From an uncultured Succinivibrio sp. (lineage in GTDB: Bacteria; Pseudomonadota; Gammaproteobacteria; Enterobacterales; Succinivibrionaceae): 6,991 nt of DNA. The notes beneath the pieces are model-generated. The model was given only the letters and a program-made list of their open reading frames with translations. It was not told where the DNA came from and searched no databases. A program made the position numbers and the translations under genes. How positions within the stretch are numbered: the stretch's first letter is position 1; each line of letters starts with the position of its first letter. The DNA lies in contig CACYBT010000029.1 of the NCBI GenBank assembly GCA_902772715.1, positions 1-6,991 of the forward strand. The letters run 5' to 3'. This document shows, in pieces, positions 1 to 6,915 of this stretch.

Positions 1-1
1 G

Positions 2-139
2 GCCGCTATGCAAACCTGTTTGCGGTTAGGCTTAACTGTATCTGATGAGATTTTATATTACAATACGCTATATATCGGCCAGTTACATGCTATGGAGCAT
101 GTTTGGGAGGGGATGCCTCACCTGGTACCACTTTTTTGA
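2..139 (+). CDS. C-terminal end of an unrecognised protein (partial, runs off the left edge)
   Basis: The frame is open from the first bases of the window to a TGA at 137-139, giving at least 45 residues and ending in HLVPLF. It contains an internal ATG at base 8, so either the gene starts outside the window or this is a 43-residue ORF. The peptide reads like real protein: mixed hydrophobic and acidic helices, a run DEILYYNTLYIG, then AMEHVWEGMP. I do not recognise a family. It converges on the transfer operon and lies beyond that operon's probable terminator, so it belongs to a different transcription unit. It could be the end of a host gene, an accessory gene of the element, or a transposase remnant; nothing here decides between them. 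Confidence 0.4.
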   Translation, partial: AAMQTCLRLGLTVSDEILYYNTLYIGQLHAMEHVWEGMPHLVPLF

Positions 140-149
140 ATTAAAGCGT

Positions 150-192
150 AAAAAACAGCCTAAGGCTTACATGATGGCGGCAGTTGCTGTTT
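150..192 (-). terminator. Candidate rho-independent terminator after the relaxase gene
   Basis: Read on the minus strand, arms AAACAGC and GCTGTTT (plus-strand 186-192 and 153-159) can pair. The second arm runs into a six-T tract (plus-strand A's at 150-155). A shorter alternative stem, AGCC-TTA-GGCT (plus-strand 157-167), ends just before the same T tract. It lies about 55 bases past the stop of the relaxase gene, where the operon should end. The long form has a large loop and the short form only four base pairs, so confidence is moderate. Confidence 0.45.
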
Positions 193-247
193 ACTAATCA
201 CTCTAAAGTCATTACAAAATCCTTGTTCTTTTTTTCTGATGAATACT

Positions 248-2083
248 TCAGCCGTTTTTTGCAATACGCTTTATAAGCGTGTTATTGGCTTTTTTGTAGA
301 TTTCACGCTGCGTGTTTTCACACTCTCTCAAATGTCTTTGCGAGGAAATTTTATAGGAGGCCAAGAGGCTTTTTACATGCTCCATTTTATCAAGACTTAA
401 GGTGGTGATTTTGAGGTTTTTACTGCCTTTGTCAGTGGTTATTTTCTCTGTATGTTCTTTGACAATGGTTTGTTCAAGGGCCTTTGTGAAGGTTTCAAAA
501 GTAACTTTAGTGTTGAGGCTAAATGAACGCAGCGTATGCTTTAAGAGCGCATATTCACTGTCAAGGTTAATTGCTGCCGTTTCCGCCTTTTTGGTCGCAG
601 TTTTAAAATCCTTTAAAAGAATAAGATGCAGGAGGGTATTCTGACGCAGTGAGAATTTTAAAATAGGCCTGCATACGACGTAATGCTCATGGGTAAATCC
701 GTCTATGCAAAGACCATAGGCATAAATGTCAAGTCCCTCTTGGGAGGTGAGATGATGCCACATGACACTGCTTTTGTAGTGTTCATTGACGAGAAACGGG
801 GTGGCGGCCAGTTCATGAAAAAAGGGCTTGCGTGTCGGTACATTGAGGGCGGGGAGAAGATGCAGATAATCAAAGTCGCGTCCTAAGATCTCCTCTGAGC
901 GCTCAAGATTTAGCACCTCCTCATCCATATTATGACGCACGGCATGGCATTCATTGGTATAGACCTTCATAAAATCTTCAGGTTGGAGATTTTGGGCCTT
1001 GTACAGAAACTGGGAATGCAGATCGCTTGCATGCAAAAGGAGCATATAGGCCCTTGAGTAGTATTCGACAAAATAGCCATGCTCAAGGTGGTAAAAGCCA
1101 TCCGTGCTGTCAGGAATGTTGCCGATAGCCATACTGGTTGTAAGATATGCACTAAGCGGATAGAGACTCTGTCTGAGGCGCACCGACTCACAGCATGAAA
1201 GTCCGTCGGCAGCCTTTAACAGACTGTAAAGGCGCGAGTATTTGAAATCCTCTTTACATAATTCGTGGTAGAAGTTTGACATAAAATACTCGCATTCACC
1301 GTCAAGATAGTTTTTTTGCTTGGGATTAAGACCAAGATAGGTTTTGAGCGTAAGTCCAAGATAGTCTTCGTGTCTTATGCTGCGTCCTCTTATAAAATAG
1401 TAGCGCAGGGCTTCACACTGATGTCTCTTGCCAAAATCGTCAAGTCCGCCCTTCAGAATATTCAAAAGCGTGGGCACAAAAAAGAAGCGCCCTCCCATGG
1501 TGGAGATATGATAGTCCGTCACCATTTTTCTGAGATCATGCGTAAGCGCACAGAGGCATACTGCCAAAAGAAAGCGCCCTACCTGCAGAGCATCAATCTT
1601 AGGATGCCAAGTCTGCTCTTTTTTTTCGCCCTGTTTTTGAGCCTCTGCAAGATGAAGCGAGAGCATATTCTTTAAGGTAAGCAGACTGTGAAAGAAGAGT
1701 CCTCCTGCCTCCTCATCATGAAAAACGGCAGAGGCCGGCACTACCGACAGAATTTTGGCAAAATGCTCGATGTTTTCTTCGATGAGGGCAAGGCAAGGCC
1801 CCCGCGCTGCATCTTCTTTAAATCCGTAATGACTAAAGATGTCATTACTGATTTTTAGAATATTTAAAATGTGCTCCTCATGGAGCACAAGATTCCTTTT
1901 ATAGTCAAAAAAGGCCAAAAGAGTGGAGCCGTCGCTTAGGAGAATTTTGTACTCTCCATGCAGCGTATTGTCATAAAGATGACTTTCTGCTGCGCTCTCT
2001 TTTATTCTCGTCCTCGGATTAAACCTTTTGCAAAGAGGATTAAAGAGGGCCTTTACGGGCGACATGAGGCTAATTTTTGACAT
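248..2083 (-). CDS. traI: TraI_2-type MOBH conjugative relaxase
   Basis: This is the likely DNA-nicking relaxase that starts conjugative transfer at oriT and pilots the strand to the coupling protein. MOBH enzymes use an HD-like metal-binding fold. Numbering from the ATG at 2083 (611 residues), the signature is visible: PAS at 116-118, H122, then GGL with H132, HD at 182-183 in the context THDLRK, an RH pair at 237-238, and KAADGLS with D293. These match the usual TraI_2 pattern of PaS, H, GGL-H, HDxGK, R-H and AD. The glycine of HDxGK is replaced by arginine. Residues 427-477 could correspond to the TraI_2 C-terminal domain, and the last 100 or so residues are lysine-rich and helical. There are no membrane segments. 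A GTG at 2092 would add three residues; I prefer the ATG because its A is the last base of the upstream TGA, a classic coupled start. The family assignment is from recognised motifs, not a search. Confidence 0.8.
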   Translation of the reverse strand: MSKISLMSPVKALFNPLCKRFNPRTRIKESAAESHLYDNTLHGEYKILLSDGSTLLAFFDYKRNLVLHEEHILNILKISNDIFSHYGFKEDAARGPCLALIEENIEHFAKILSVVPASAVFHDEEAGGLFFHSLLTLKNMLSLHLAEAQKQGEKKEQTWHPKIDALQVGRFLLAVCLCALTHDLRKMVTDYHISTMGGRFFFVPTLLNILKGGLDDFGKRHQCEALRYYFIRGRSIRHEDYLGLTLKTYLGLNPKQKNYLDGECEYFMSNFYHELCKEDFKYSRLYSLLKAADGLSCCESVRLRQSLYPLSAYLTTSMAIGNIPDSTDGFYHLEHGYFVEYYSRAYMLLLHASDLHSQFLYKAQNLQPEDFMKVYTNECHAVRHNMDEEVLNLERSEEILGRDFDYLHLLPALNVPTRKPFFHELAATPFLVNEHYKSSVMWHHLTSQEGLDIYAYGLCIDGFTHEHYVVCRPILKFSLRQNTLLHLILLKDFKTATKKAETAAINLDSEYALLKHTLRSFSLNTKVTFETFTKALEQTIVKEHTEKITTDKGSKNLKITTLSLDKMEHVKSLLASYKISSQRHLRECENTQREIYKKANNTLIKRIAKNG

Positions 2084-2085
2084 CA
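2081..2085 (-). promoter_or_regulatory. TGATG stop/start overlap coupling pseudo-relaxase and relaxase
   Basis: On the minus strand the upstream gene's TGA shares its A with the relaxase ATG. The purine-rich AAAGAG lies about 11 bases upstream, further than ideal for independent initiation. This favours reinitiation by ribosomes that have just finished the upstream gene, tying the amount of relaxase to that of its paralogue. The competing GTG nine bases upstream has no properly spaced Shine-Dalgarno site. Confidence 0.6.
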
Positions 2086-3669
2086 GGCGCACCGCTCTTT
2101 AGAAGAAGACTCAGGTTTTTCCTCTGGGACTGCAGATGCCGCTTTTTTTCGTGATTTTCTCTCTTTAGGTTGAGGCGATGTATCTTCTGGTGGTGGACAA
2201 TGGATCCTTTGAAAATCAAAATAGGCATTAAGTTCCTCTTTTTCTTCAATCTTGCTAAGATTTTTGAGAATGGTGCCAAGTGAGGAGTGCAAAAGCGGCA
2301 GTGAGGTAAAATTCTGATAGTTCTCATTATAGCAGGCGATGCTTTTTAATAAAGGCTCGATGCCTGCATCTAAGGCTATGGCGCCATTGTTTTCATCATG
2401 GGTGTCAAAAAAGGTACTGCGCAGCATAAAGCCGTCGATAAGATACTGTTCCTGCCTATATCTTAAAAGATGAAAGGACCCTTGTTCCTTGACGAGATTT
2501 TCAAGGACCATGTGGGTATTGTAGATATAGGTAAGATAGTCTTTTTGGCCAAGGATGCCTTCGGCAAGTGCGGTGTCATGACTGTCTTTTGGAGAAGATG
2601 GCAGATGATGCTCTTTATCGTAAAGACTTTTTAAGAGCGTGAATTCATGATCTTCAAGATGATGGACGCTAAAATAGCGGATCATCGCCTCACTTATTCT
2701 CCTGTGAGCCAGGCTTTGGCGTTCAATAAAATAGCCATAGCCTACAGGGTAGGCCCCTTCAGGCTCATCGCTAAAAAAGCCCTCCTTTAAAAGCAGTGTG
2801 AGATAGGAGCCTAATGCATAGCGCAGATCATAGGGATGCATGAGCATGTTTTCCACACTTTTATCGAGTTTTTTGAGATGGTAGAGACTTAAGGTGTCAT
2901 AAAAAGGGACGGGCTTATCCTGTACCTCAAAGGAGGCTTTCTCGGTATCCTCCACTTGGGTGAAGTTGACAAAAATCAAAAGCAGATCGCGCTTTAGGTG
3001 CAAAAAGGACGGATCTTCTACAAGAGTGTGGGGCAGGGCACTTAAAAAGAGCAAAAAGGTCTTTTCATAATCACGGCTTGTAGGCTTGTGCACCCCTTTG
3101 TTTAGGAAAAAGCGCAGATGGGTGGGCTCGTGGATCTCCATAAAGGTATTTAGGGTTTTAAGCCCTCTGCCATCGTAGCAGTAGTTTTTCCCGGGAGTGG
3201 TGATAAGACTGAATCCCTGCTGCATTTTCATAAGATTGTGCGTCATCACGATGAGGGCATCACGCACGAAGGTATCCCCTGTAGGATCGGCAAAAAAGGA
3301 GTCACTGCTCTTTACCATCGGCAGATTGAGAATGCTTATGAGGGTATGCTTGAGAAGCGAGGAGGCAATAAGACAGGTCTGTGTCGGCACACAGGGCGTT
3401 ATCATCACGGTTTTAATAAAAAGGGCAAGACAGGGCTCTAAAATCCGGTGATAGCTCTCATGACATTTTTCCATTAGGGCGCGGTTTTTGATGAGATTTA
3501 AAAAAAAGGCATATTCCTTGGTGAGTTTTTCATAGTTCTGGGCCTTGATGATGATATCGCCCTCATTGGTGATGACTCTTGAGTTAAAGGCAAAATCATT
3601 GTCCTTTTGCAGAACTTCACCTTTACTGATGAGCATGTTTTGGGGTTTTTTCTTAAACAGGGAAAACAT
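2083..3669 (-). CDS. Degenerate relaxase paralogue, probable non-catalytic relaxosome protein
   Basis: This 528-residue protein appears to be a diverged, collinear copy of the relaxase encoded directly downstream. Matching blocks occur in order: EPCLAL (78-83) against GPCLAL; IASSLLKHTL (101-110) against EAGGLFFHSL; MTHNLMKM (142-149) against LTHDLRKM; LRFFLNKG (185-192) against LRYYFIRG; GYFIE (312-316) against GYFVE; and IDGF (411-414) in both. The key residues have changed: the first histidine before GG is gone, GG is SS, HD is H144-N145, and the RH pair is lost. An aspartate (D269) may still align with the relaxase D293. Nicking activity is therefore unlikely. The last 40 residues are proline-, lysine- and serine-rich and look disordered, with a basic stretch near 502-509. 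The start is well supported by AAGGAG five bases before the ATG. I infer a structural or regulatory partner of the relaxase; the alignment was made by eye. Confidence 0.72.
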   Translation of the reverse strand: MFSLFKKKPQNMLISKGEVLQKDNDFAFNSRVITNEGDIIIKAQNYEKLTKEYAFFLNLIKNRALMEKCHESYHRILEPCLALFIKTVMITPCVPTQTCLIASSLLKHTLISILNLPMVKSSDSFFADPTGDTFVRDALIVMTHNLMKMQQGFSLITTPGKNYCYDGRGLKTLNTFMEIHEPTHLRFFLNKGVHKPTSRDYEKTFLLFLSALPHTLVEDPSFLHLKRDLLLIFVNFTQVEDTEKASFEVQDKPVPFYDTLSLYHLKKLDKSVENMLMHPYDLRYALGSYLTLLLKEGFFSDEPEGAYPVGYGYFIERQSLAHRRISEAMIRYFSVHHLEDHEFTLLKSLYDKEHHLPSSPKDSHDTALAEGILGQKDYLTYIYNTHMVLENLVKEQGSFHLLRYRQEQYLIDGFMLRSTFFDTHDENNGAIALDAGIEPLLKSIACYNENYQNFTSLPLLHSSLGTILKNLSKIEEKEELNAYFDFQRIHCPPPEDTSPQPKERKSRKKAASAVPEEKPESSSKERCA

Positions 3670-3674
3670 AAATA

Positions 3675-3680
3675 CTCCTT
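3675..3680 (-). promoter_or_regulatory. Consensus Shine-Dalgarno of the pseudo-relaxase gene
   Basis: AAGGAG on the minus strand, five bases (TATTT) before the ATG at 3669-3667, lies in the 17-base gap after the membrane gene's TAA. It is the strongest ribosome-binding site in the operon. The degenerate paralogue may therefore be made in larger amounts than the relaxase that follows it. Confidence 0.7.
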
Positions 3681-3686
3681 AAATGA

Positions 3687-4208
3687 TTATGACAGGGCGC
3701 AGCACAGGGACATAAGCACGGCTTCTGCCACATACAGGATGAGCATGACAGAAAGTACCGGGGTTTCTGAATTTGTGAGCGTGAGCACCATAAGATAGGG
3801 CAGAAAACGCAGGGCTCTTAAGAGCAGCGCATGCAGTTTTCGCGGACTTTTCTTAAAATTTAGCAGAATATACTTGAGGGTATTGCCTATAAGATAAATC
3901 TGTAAACACAGCATAAGAAGCGGCAGCCACAGTGCAGTGAGCGTGGCATAGACTCTAAGATACAGAAGTTTAAAGAGAGGCAGCAGGTCATATTTTAAAA
4001 GCAGGCTGCATAAATGCTCATAGGTCTTAACCAGACTCTTTATGTCAAAGACCAGAGTGTCACCACACTCCAGTCCAAAGAAATGGTAAAAGTCCTCCCC
4101 CTCAAGATACAGTACCTGTTTAGGATCATAGGTATCATTGCCGATAATAAGTGAGAGTATGAGGAGGGCCAGGGCCGTCTTTATGACAAGAGTTACTACA
4201 AATTGCAT
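3687..4208 (-). CDS. Small inner-membrane protein, probably DUF4400-like
   Basis: A 173-residue protein with an N-terminal hydrophobic helix (about 3-22), a polar stretch with acidic residues (about 24-85), and three further membrane helices (about 86-113, 130-146 and 150-170). The layout fits the DUF4400 family (integrating conjugative element membrane proteins): one anchor, an extracytoplasmic segment, then a cluster of helices broken by a basic loop (FKKSPRK at 118-124). Members of that family often sit immediately beside traD in SXT-like elements, as this one does. The ATG directly follows the traD TAG with no gap, and GAGG lies six bases upstream inside traD, so translation is probably coupled. 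Its role is not known; assistance to the coupling protein at the membrane is a guess from position. The family call rests on topology and synteny rather than conserved motifs. Confidence 0.6.
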   Translation of the reverse strand: MQFVVTLVIKTALALLILSLIIGNDTYDPKQVLYLEGEDFYHFFGLECGDTLVFDIKSLVKTYEHLCSLLLKYDLLPLFKLLYLRVYATLTALWLPLLMLCLQIYLIGNTLKYILLNFKKSPRKLHALLLRALRFLPYLMVLTLTNSETPVLSVMLILYVAEAVLMSLCCALS

Positions 4209-6212
4209 CTAAGACCTCATCTTTTTATGATCATAATTTATAAGCGGGATCACTCCCTTGATAAGACGGCCGTCATTGAGTCTTGCCAGATATTCAAAAT
4301 TGGGGAGACTGCCCAACAGAGTCTTGGGAAAAAGCGGCACTTCCTCGCTGCGCTCGCCATAGCCTAACGTATCCTCATAATCTTTAAAGGAGTGACCTTT
4401 GATGTTCACATTCACTGACTGCTGCACTATGGAGGTTGCAGGCAGCCCTGAGGTTACGGCGTGGGCGGTCTCCTCATCTCGTATGCGCATGGAGATAAGA
4501 TTGTTGCAGTTGCCCAGGACTAAAGCGCGGTAGTCTTTTGAGGAATTAACCTCAAAATCGCCGAGGGTCTGGGTGGCTAAGGTTAAATTAAAGCCGGCCC
4601 CACGTCCTTTGTTGAGTAACTGTATGAGGGCATTGCCCACCGTTTCATAGGCCTCGTCGATAAAGACACTCACAGGGTGGGAGGCTTTCATGTTGAGCGC
4701 ATAAAAGTCGGCGGCTATGGATTCTAACTCCTTTAAGAGCATGCTTCCCATAAGGCGTGACAGGGTATTGTCAGATAGGGAGTTTAACGCTACATAGAGC
4801 ACCTCATTTTCCTCGATGACATAATTGAGGTTTTTGGCATCCGGGCTTTTAGGCGAGAAGAACTCGTTTAGGTAGGTATTGGCCAGCGTCTCAAGTTTGG
4901 GGGTGATGGAAGAGGTGGTTTTCTTGAAAAACTCCTCATCATAGTCAAGTACCGCTCTTAAAGTCTCAATATCCCTGACACTGTCTAAAGCAGAGGGATG
5001 ATTCTTTACAAGATAGTCAAGGACAAAGCCTAAGGCTATAGTTAATTTTTTGGGGTTTGCAAGACTCTCCTCTTTTTTCACGGCACTATCCCTGGTCTCA
5101 CTGTCAGTATTGCCGCTGCCAATGAGGCTTAATTCTTCCTCTAATCGAGGATAGTCTTTAAGGGAAACCTTCTGGGCTTGTAACACTCTGCCAAGATAGG
5201 TGATAACCTTGGGATCACGCGTTTTGAGACACAGATTGACACACTGCGTAAGGAAAGCCTCACGAAAAGATCTTAAATTGAAATAGTGTTTGAAGTTCTC
5301 AAAGGTATAGTGCCTATGCAGAATTTTGATGCTATAGGCGGTGGCAATGAGAGCCTGATAGGCATAGTCAGAAAATACGCTGTCCTTGTCCTCAAGAAGC
5401 GCCTTTAGACGATCTGCAGCCTCCTGCGGTGAGCCGATATTGGCAAGAAGATTAAAGGGCGCAGTATTGTTTTTGAGAATGCGGTTGTCGATGATCCTGA
5501 GGCTGCGTCCCATGTCAGTGCAGATGGTATGCACACTTTCTTTAAGATCGTGATCGCCTTTAGGATCGATGATAATGACGGACTCATTACGCATGATTGC
5601 CTGCATGATTAAGAGTTCAAAAAAACGCGTCTTGCCAGAACCTGGAGCGCCAAACATGAGGGTATGCCCTTCAAGATTTTTGATATTCATAAAAAGATGA
5701 TGCGCCCTGTCAATGCGATGAATTTCAGGACTGCCATTGTGCAGCGAGGAACGCTGCGACAGTCCCGCGGCCATTAGTGAGTAAAGGGCGCTGGTGTGTT
5801 TGGGCGTGATGACAAAACCGCGTCCTAAATAAAGGAAGGTATGGTGCGCATGGCCCTTTAGCCGCTCCAAATAATTTTTGTGCTTTATAAGTTTTTTGAT
5901 GGCACTTTGCGGCATAAGGAAAGTGTTATCAAGTTTAAAAAGAGCCTTGAGGCTGATACTTCTTGTAAGATACATAAGACTTAGTGATAACACTAATTCA
6001 AGAATGAGAAAAACGCTGTTGATAAAACTAAGTCCCCTGACATAGCAGTATAAGAAGCCTGCCATAAGCAACAGGAGCGACAGGATAAAGGTGCTTTTTT
6101 CCTCTAACAGGGTAATTTTATTGTGCATAAAGTAATTGAGGCTAAGAAAGCCAAACTCCTCTAGGTTTAGTAATGGTTTAGTTTTTTTATAGGATTTATT
6201 TTTGTGGTGCAC
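4209..6212 (-). CDS. traD: TraD/VirD4-type conjugative coupling ATPase
   Basis: This inner-membrane ATPase of 667 residues brings the relaxase-DNA complex to the type IV secretion channel. Two membrane helices lie near the N terminus (about 41-58 and 61-82). The RecA-like motor follows: Walker A GAPGSGKT at 188-195, a conserved IIDPKGD block ending at D220, Walker B VFIDEA with D519-E520, and a sensor-type ATQTL with Q548. After these come a TraG/TraD C-terminal motif region and an arginine pair near 576-578 that could act in trans. The DPKGD block and two-helix anchor resemble SXT/R391 and TOL TraD more than F-plasmid TraD. The middle (about 350-390) carries a polar, charged insert in the expected all-alpha domain. 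The start is GTG with AGGG about ten bases upstream; an internal ATG at residue 29 is a less likely alternative because it trims the conserved-looking N terminus. It is the first gene of the four-gene transfer block. Confidence 0.9.
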   Translation of the reverse strand: MHHKNKSYKKTKPLLNLEEFGFLSLNYFMHNKITLLEEKSTFILSLLLLMAGFLYCYVRGLSFINSVFLILELVLSLSLMYLTRSISLKALFKLDNTFLMPQSAIKKLIKHKNYLERLKGHAHHTFLYLGRGFVITPKHTSALYSLMAAGLSQRSSLHNGSPEIHRIDRAHHLFMNIKNLEGHTLMFGAPGSGKTRFFELLIMQAIMRNESVIIIDPKGDHDLKESVHTICTDMGRSLRIIDNRILKNNTAPFNLLANIGSPQEAADRLKALLEDKDSVFSDYAYQALIATAYSIKILHRHYTFENFKHYFNLRSFREAFLTQCVNLCLKTRDPKVITYLGRVLQAQKVSLKDYPRLEEELSLIGSGNTDSETRDSAVKKEESLANPKKLTIALGFVLDYLVKNHPSALDSVRDIETLRAVLDYDEEFFKKTTSSITPKLETLANTYLNEFFSPKSPDAKNLNYVIEENEVLYVALNSLSDNTLSRLMGSMLLKELESIAADFYALNMKASHPVSVFIDEAYETVGNALIQLLNKGRGAGFNLTLATQTLGDFEVNSSKDYRALVLGNCNNLISMRIRDEETAHAVTSGLPATSIVQQSVNVNIKGHSFKDYEDTLGYGERSEEVPLFPKTLLGSLPNFEYLARLNDGRLIKGVIPLINYDHKKMRS

Positions 6213-6505
6213 AAAGCATAAGCCCTGATTTTTGAAGACTTAGGGATTTTGGGCCAGAAATGACATATTCTTTGTATAACTATTTAATTTATAAGAAAAA
6301 TAATTTTTTTGCGGTGAGGGGATTAACAGACATTTAAGCGCAGTTTAAATTAGAGAAAAATAAGATGAGAGCAGTTTTGTGCAAAGTTAGGGGGATATCA
6401 AGACGGTGTGATAAAGAGCGGTTAAAAGAAGATTTAAAGGAAGCAGAGGAGCTTTAATGGGCTTTGTACCGCATTTTTTCAATCATGATCCTCTTACCAT
6501 TGATT
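6213..6505. other. AT-rich intergenic region before traD; possible promoter or oriT region
   Basis: No convincing gene is present. The part nearest traD (about 6260-6310) is very AT-rich. On the minus strand it holds TATAAAT- and TATACA-like hexamers that could serve as -10 elements, without a good -35. An inverted repeat, ATTTAA (6332-6337) and TTAAAT (6345-6350), has a seven-base spacer. Near 6481-6505 a weak stem, AATCATG with CATTGATT (one bulged T), is followed by a T-rich run on the plus strand. The region lies next to the relaxosome genes and could hold the operon promoter or a transfer origin, but no nic-site motif is recognisable. Confidence 0.3.
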
Positions 6506-6766
6506 TTATTTTTCAAAAAATCCCGAGGTTTTTACCATAACGTTGCCGCTGGTATCCGCAGGTAGTGTTGCCACCTTGATGATGTCGATGAGCACCAGAA
6601 TGGACACAATCACAAAGAAAGTAAACAAGCCAATCACAATGTAGATAATACCTACGGTGACTTTACCTATGATAAACTTATGAATGCCAAGATAGCCCAT
6701 AAAAAATGCCAGAACGATATACAGGATTTTGTTTACAGGAACTTTCGCGCTTAAATTTTCACTCAT
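6506..6766 (-). CDS. Small TM2-domain membrane protein
   Basis: An 86-residue protein with a short polar N terminus and a TM2 domain. The first helix (about 13-30) contains the glycine-rich G24-Y-L-G27 turn followed by H29-K-F and G34-K. The second helix (about 37-62) ends at D61 and is followed by a hydrophilic tail. This matches the TM2 signature of two helices joined by a short GxxGxHxFYxGk-like loop, with isoleucine replacing the usual tyrosine after F31. Its biochemical role is unknown; TM2 proteins are widespread in bacteria, including on mobile elements. The ATG at 6766 is chosen because GGAGAG precedes it at ideal spacing; an upstream TTG at 6778 would place that site inside the gene. 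A gap of 293 bases separates it from traD, so it need not belong to the transfer operon. I see no strong terminator after it. Confidence 0.82.
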   Translation of the reverse strand: MSENLSAKVPVNKILYIVLAFFMGYLGIHKFIIGKVTVGIIYIVIGLFTFFVIVSILVLIDIIKVATLPADTSGNVMVKTSGFFEK

Positions 6767-6770
6767 AGTA

Positions 6771-6776
6771 CTCTCC
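6771..6776 (-). promoter_or_regulatory. Shine-Dalgarno that fixes the TM2 gene start
   Basis: GGAGAG on the minus strand lies four bases (TACT) before the ATG at 6766-6764. It overlaps the longer TTG-started reading frame, which makes the longer version unlikely. Confidence 0.65.
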
Positions 6777-6882
6777 AATGTCTACTTTTTTCATGAAACC
6801 TTCTGCCATTGTGACATGCTGTTTTGATTAACACAAGCAATTTCTGGTGTTGATTTAAGAGCAGTGTTACTCTTCACAGCCT

Positions 6883-6912
6883 ATATATTATGTTGCGTTC
6901 AACATAATATAT
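6883..6912. repeat. Perfect 13-bp AT-rich inverted repeat (hairpin) with a 4-nt loop
   Basis: ATATATTATGTTG (6883-6895) is followed by loop CGTT and then CAACATAATATAT (6900-6912), a perfect 13-base-pair stem. On the plus strand it is followed by TTA and then the GTGTG of a probable group II intron. It could be a terminator-like insertion target of the intron, a dyad operator upstream of the TM2 gene, or a recombination site. A GC-poor stem without a long T tract is not a typical terminator. Confidence 0.75.
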
Positions 6913-6915
6913 TTA

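Noticed and set aside
402..886. Plus-strand ORFs antisense to the relaxase gene
   Set aside because: They have no protein-like features or start signals and lie opposite a strongly supported gene; they are reading-frame shadows.
1316..1675. 119-residue plus-strand ORF antisense to the relaxase HD region
   Set aside because: It lies opposite the most conserved part of the relaxase and resembles no family.
2070..2327. Minus-strand alternative frame across the end of the pseudo-relaxase gene
   Set aside because: It overlaps two better-supported coupled genes and is low-complexity Lys/Arg/Leu-rich.
6213..6320. A definite sigma-70 promoter for traD
   Set aside because: TATAAAT- and TATACA-like hexamers exist, but no -35 with acceptable match and spacing was found, so only a possible promoter region is stated.
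6365..6457. Plus-strand ORF of 30 residues, Lys/Glu-rich at its end, followed by a weak hairpin and T-rich run near 6481-6512
   Set aside because: It has no good Shine-Dalgarno site, no recognisable family, and a composition explained by purine-rich DNA. A small RNA or peptide cannot be excluded but is unsupported.
6759..6809. Minus-strand 16-codon ORF overlapping the TM2 start, a possible leader peptide
   Set aside because: It has no ribosome-binding site of its own, and the overlap looks incidental to the GGAGAG site of the TM2 gene.
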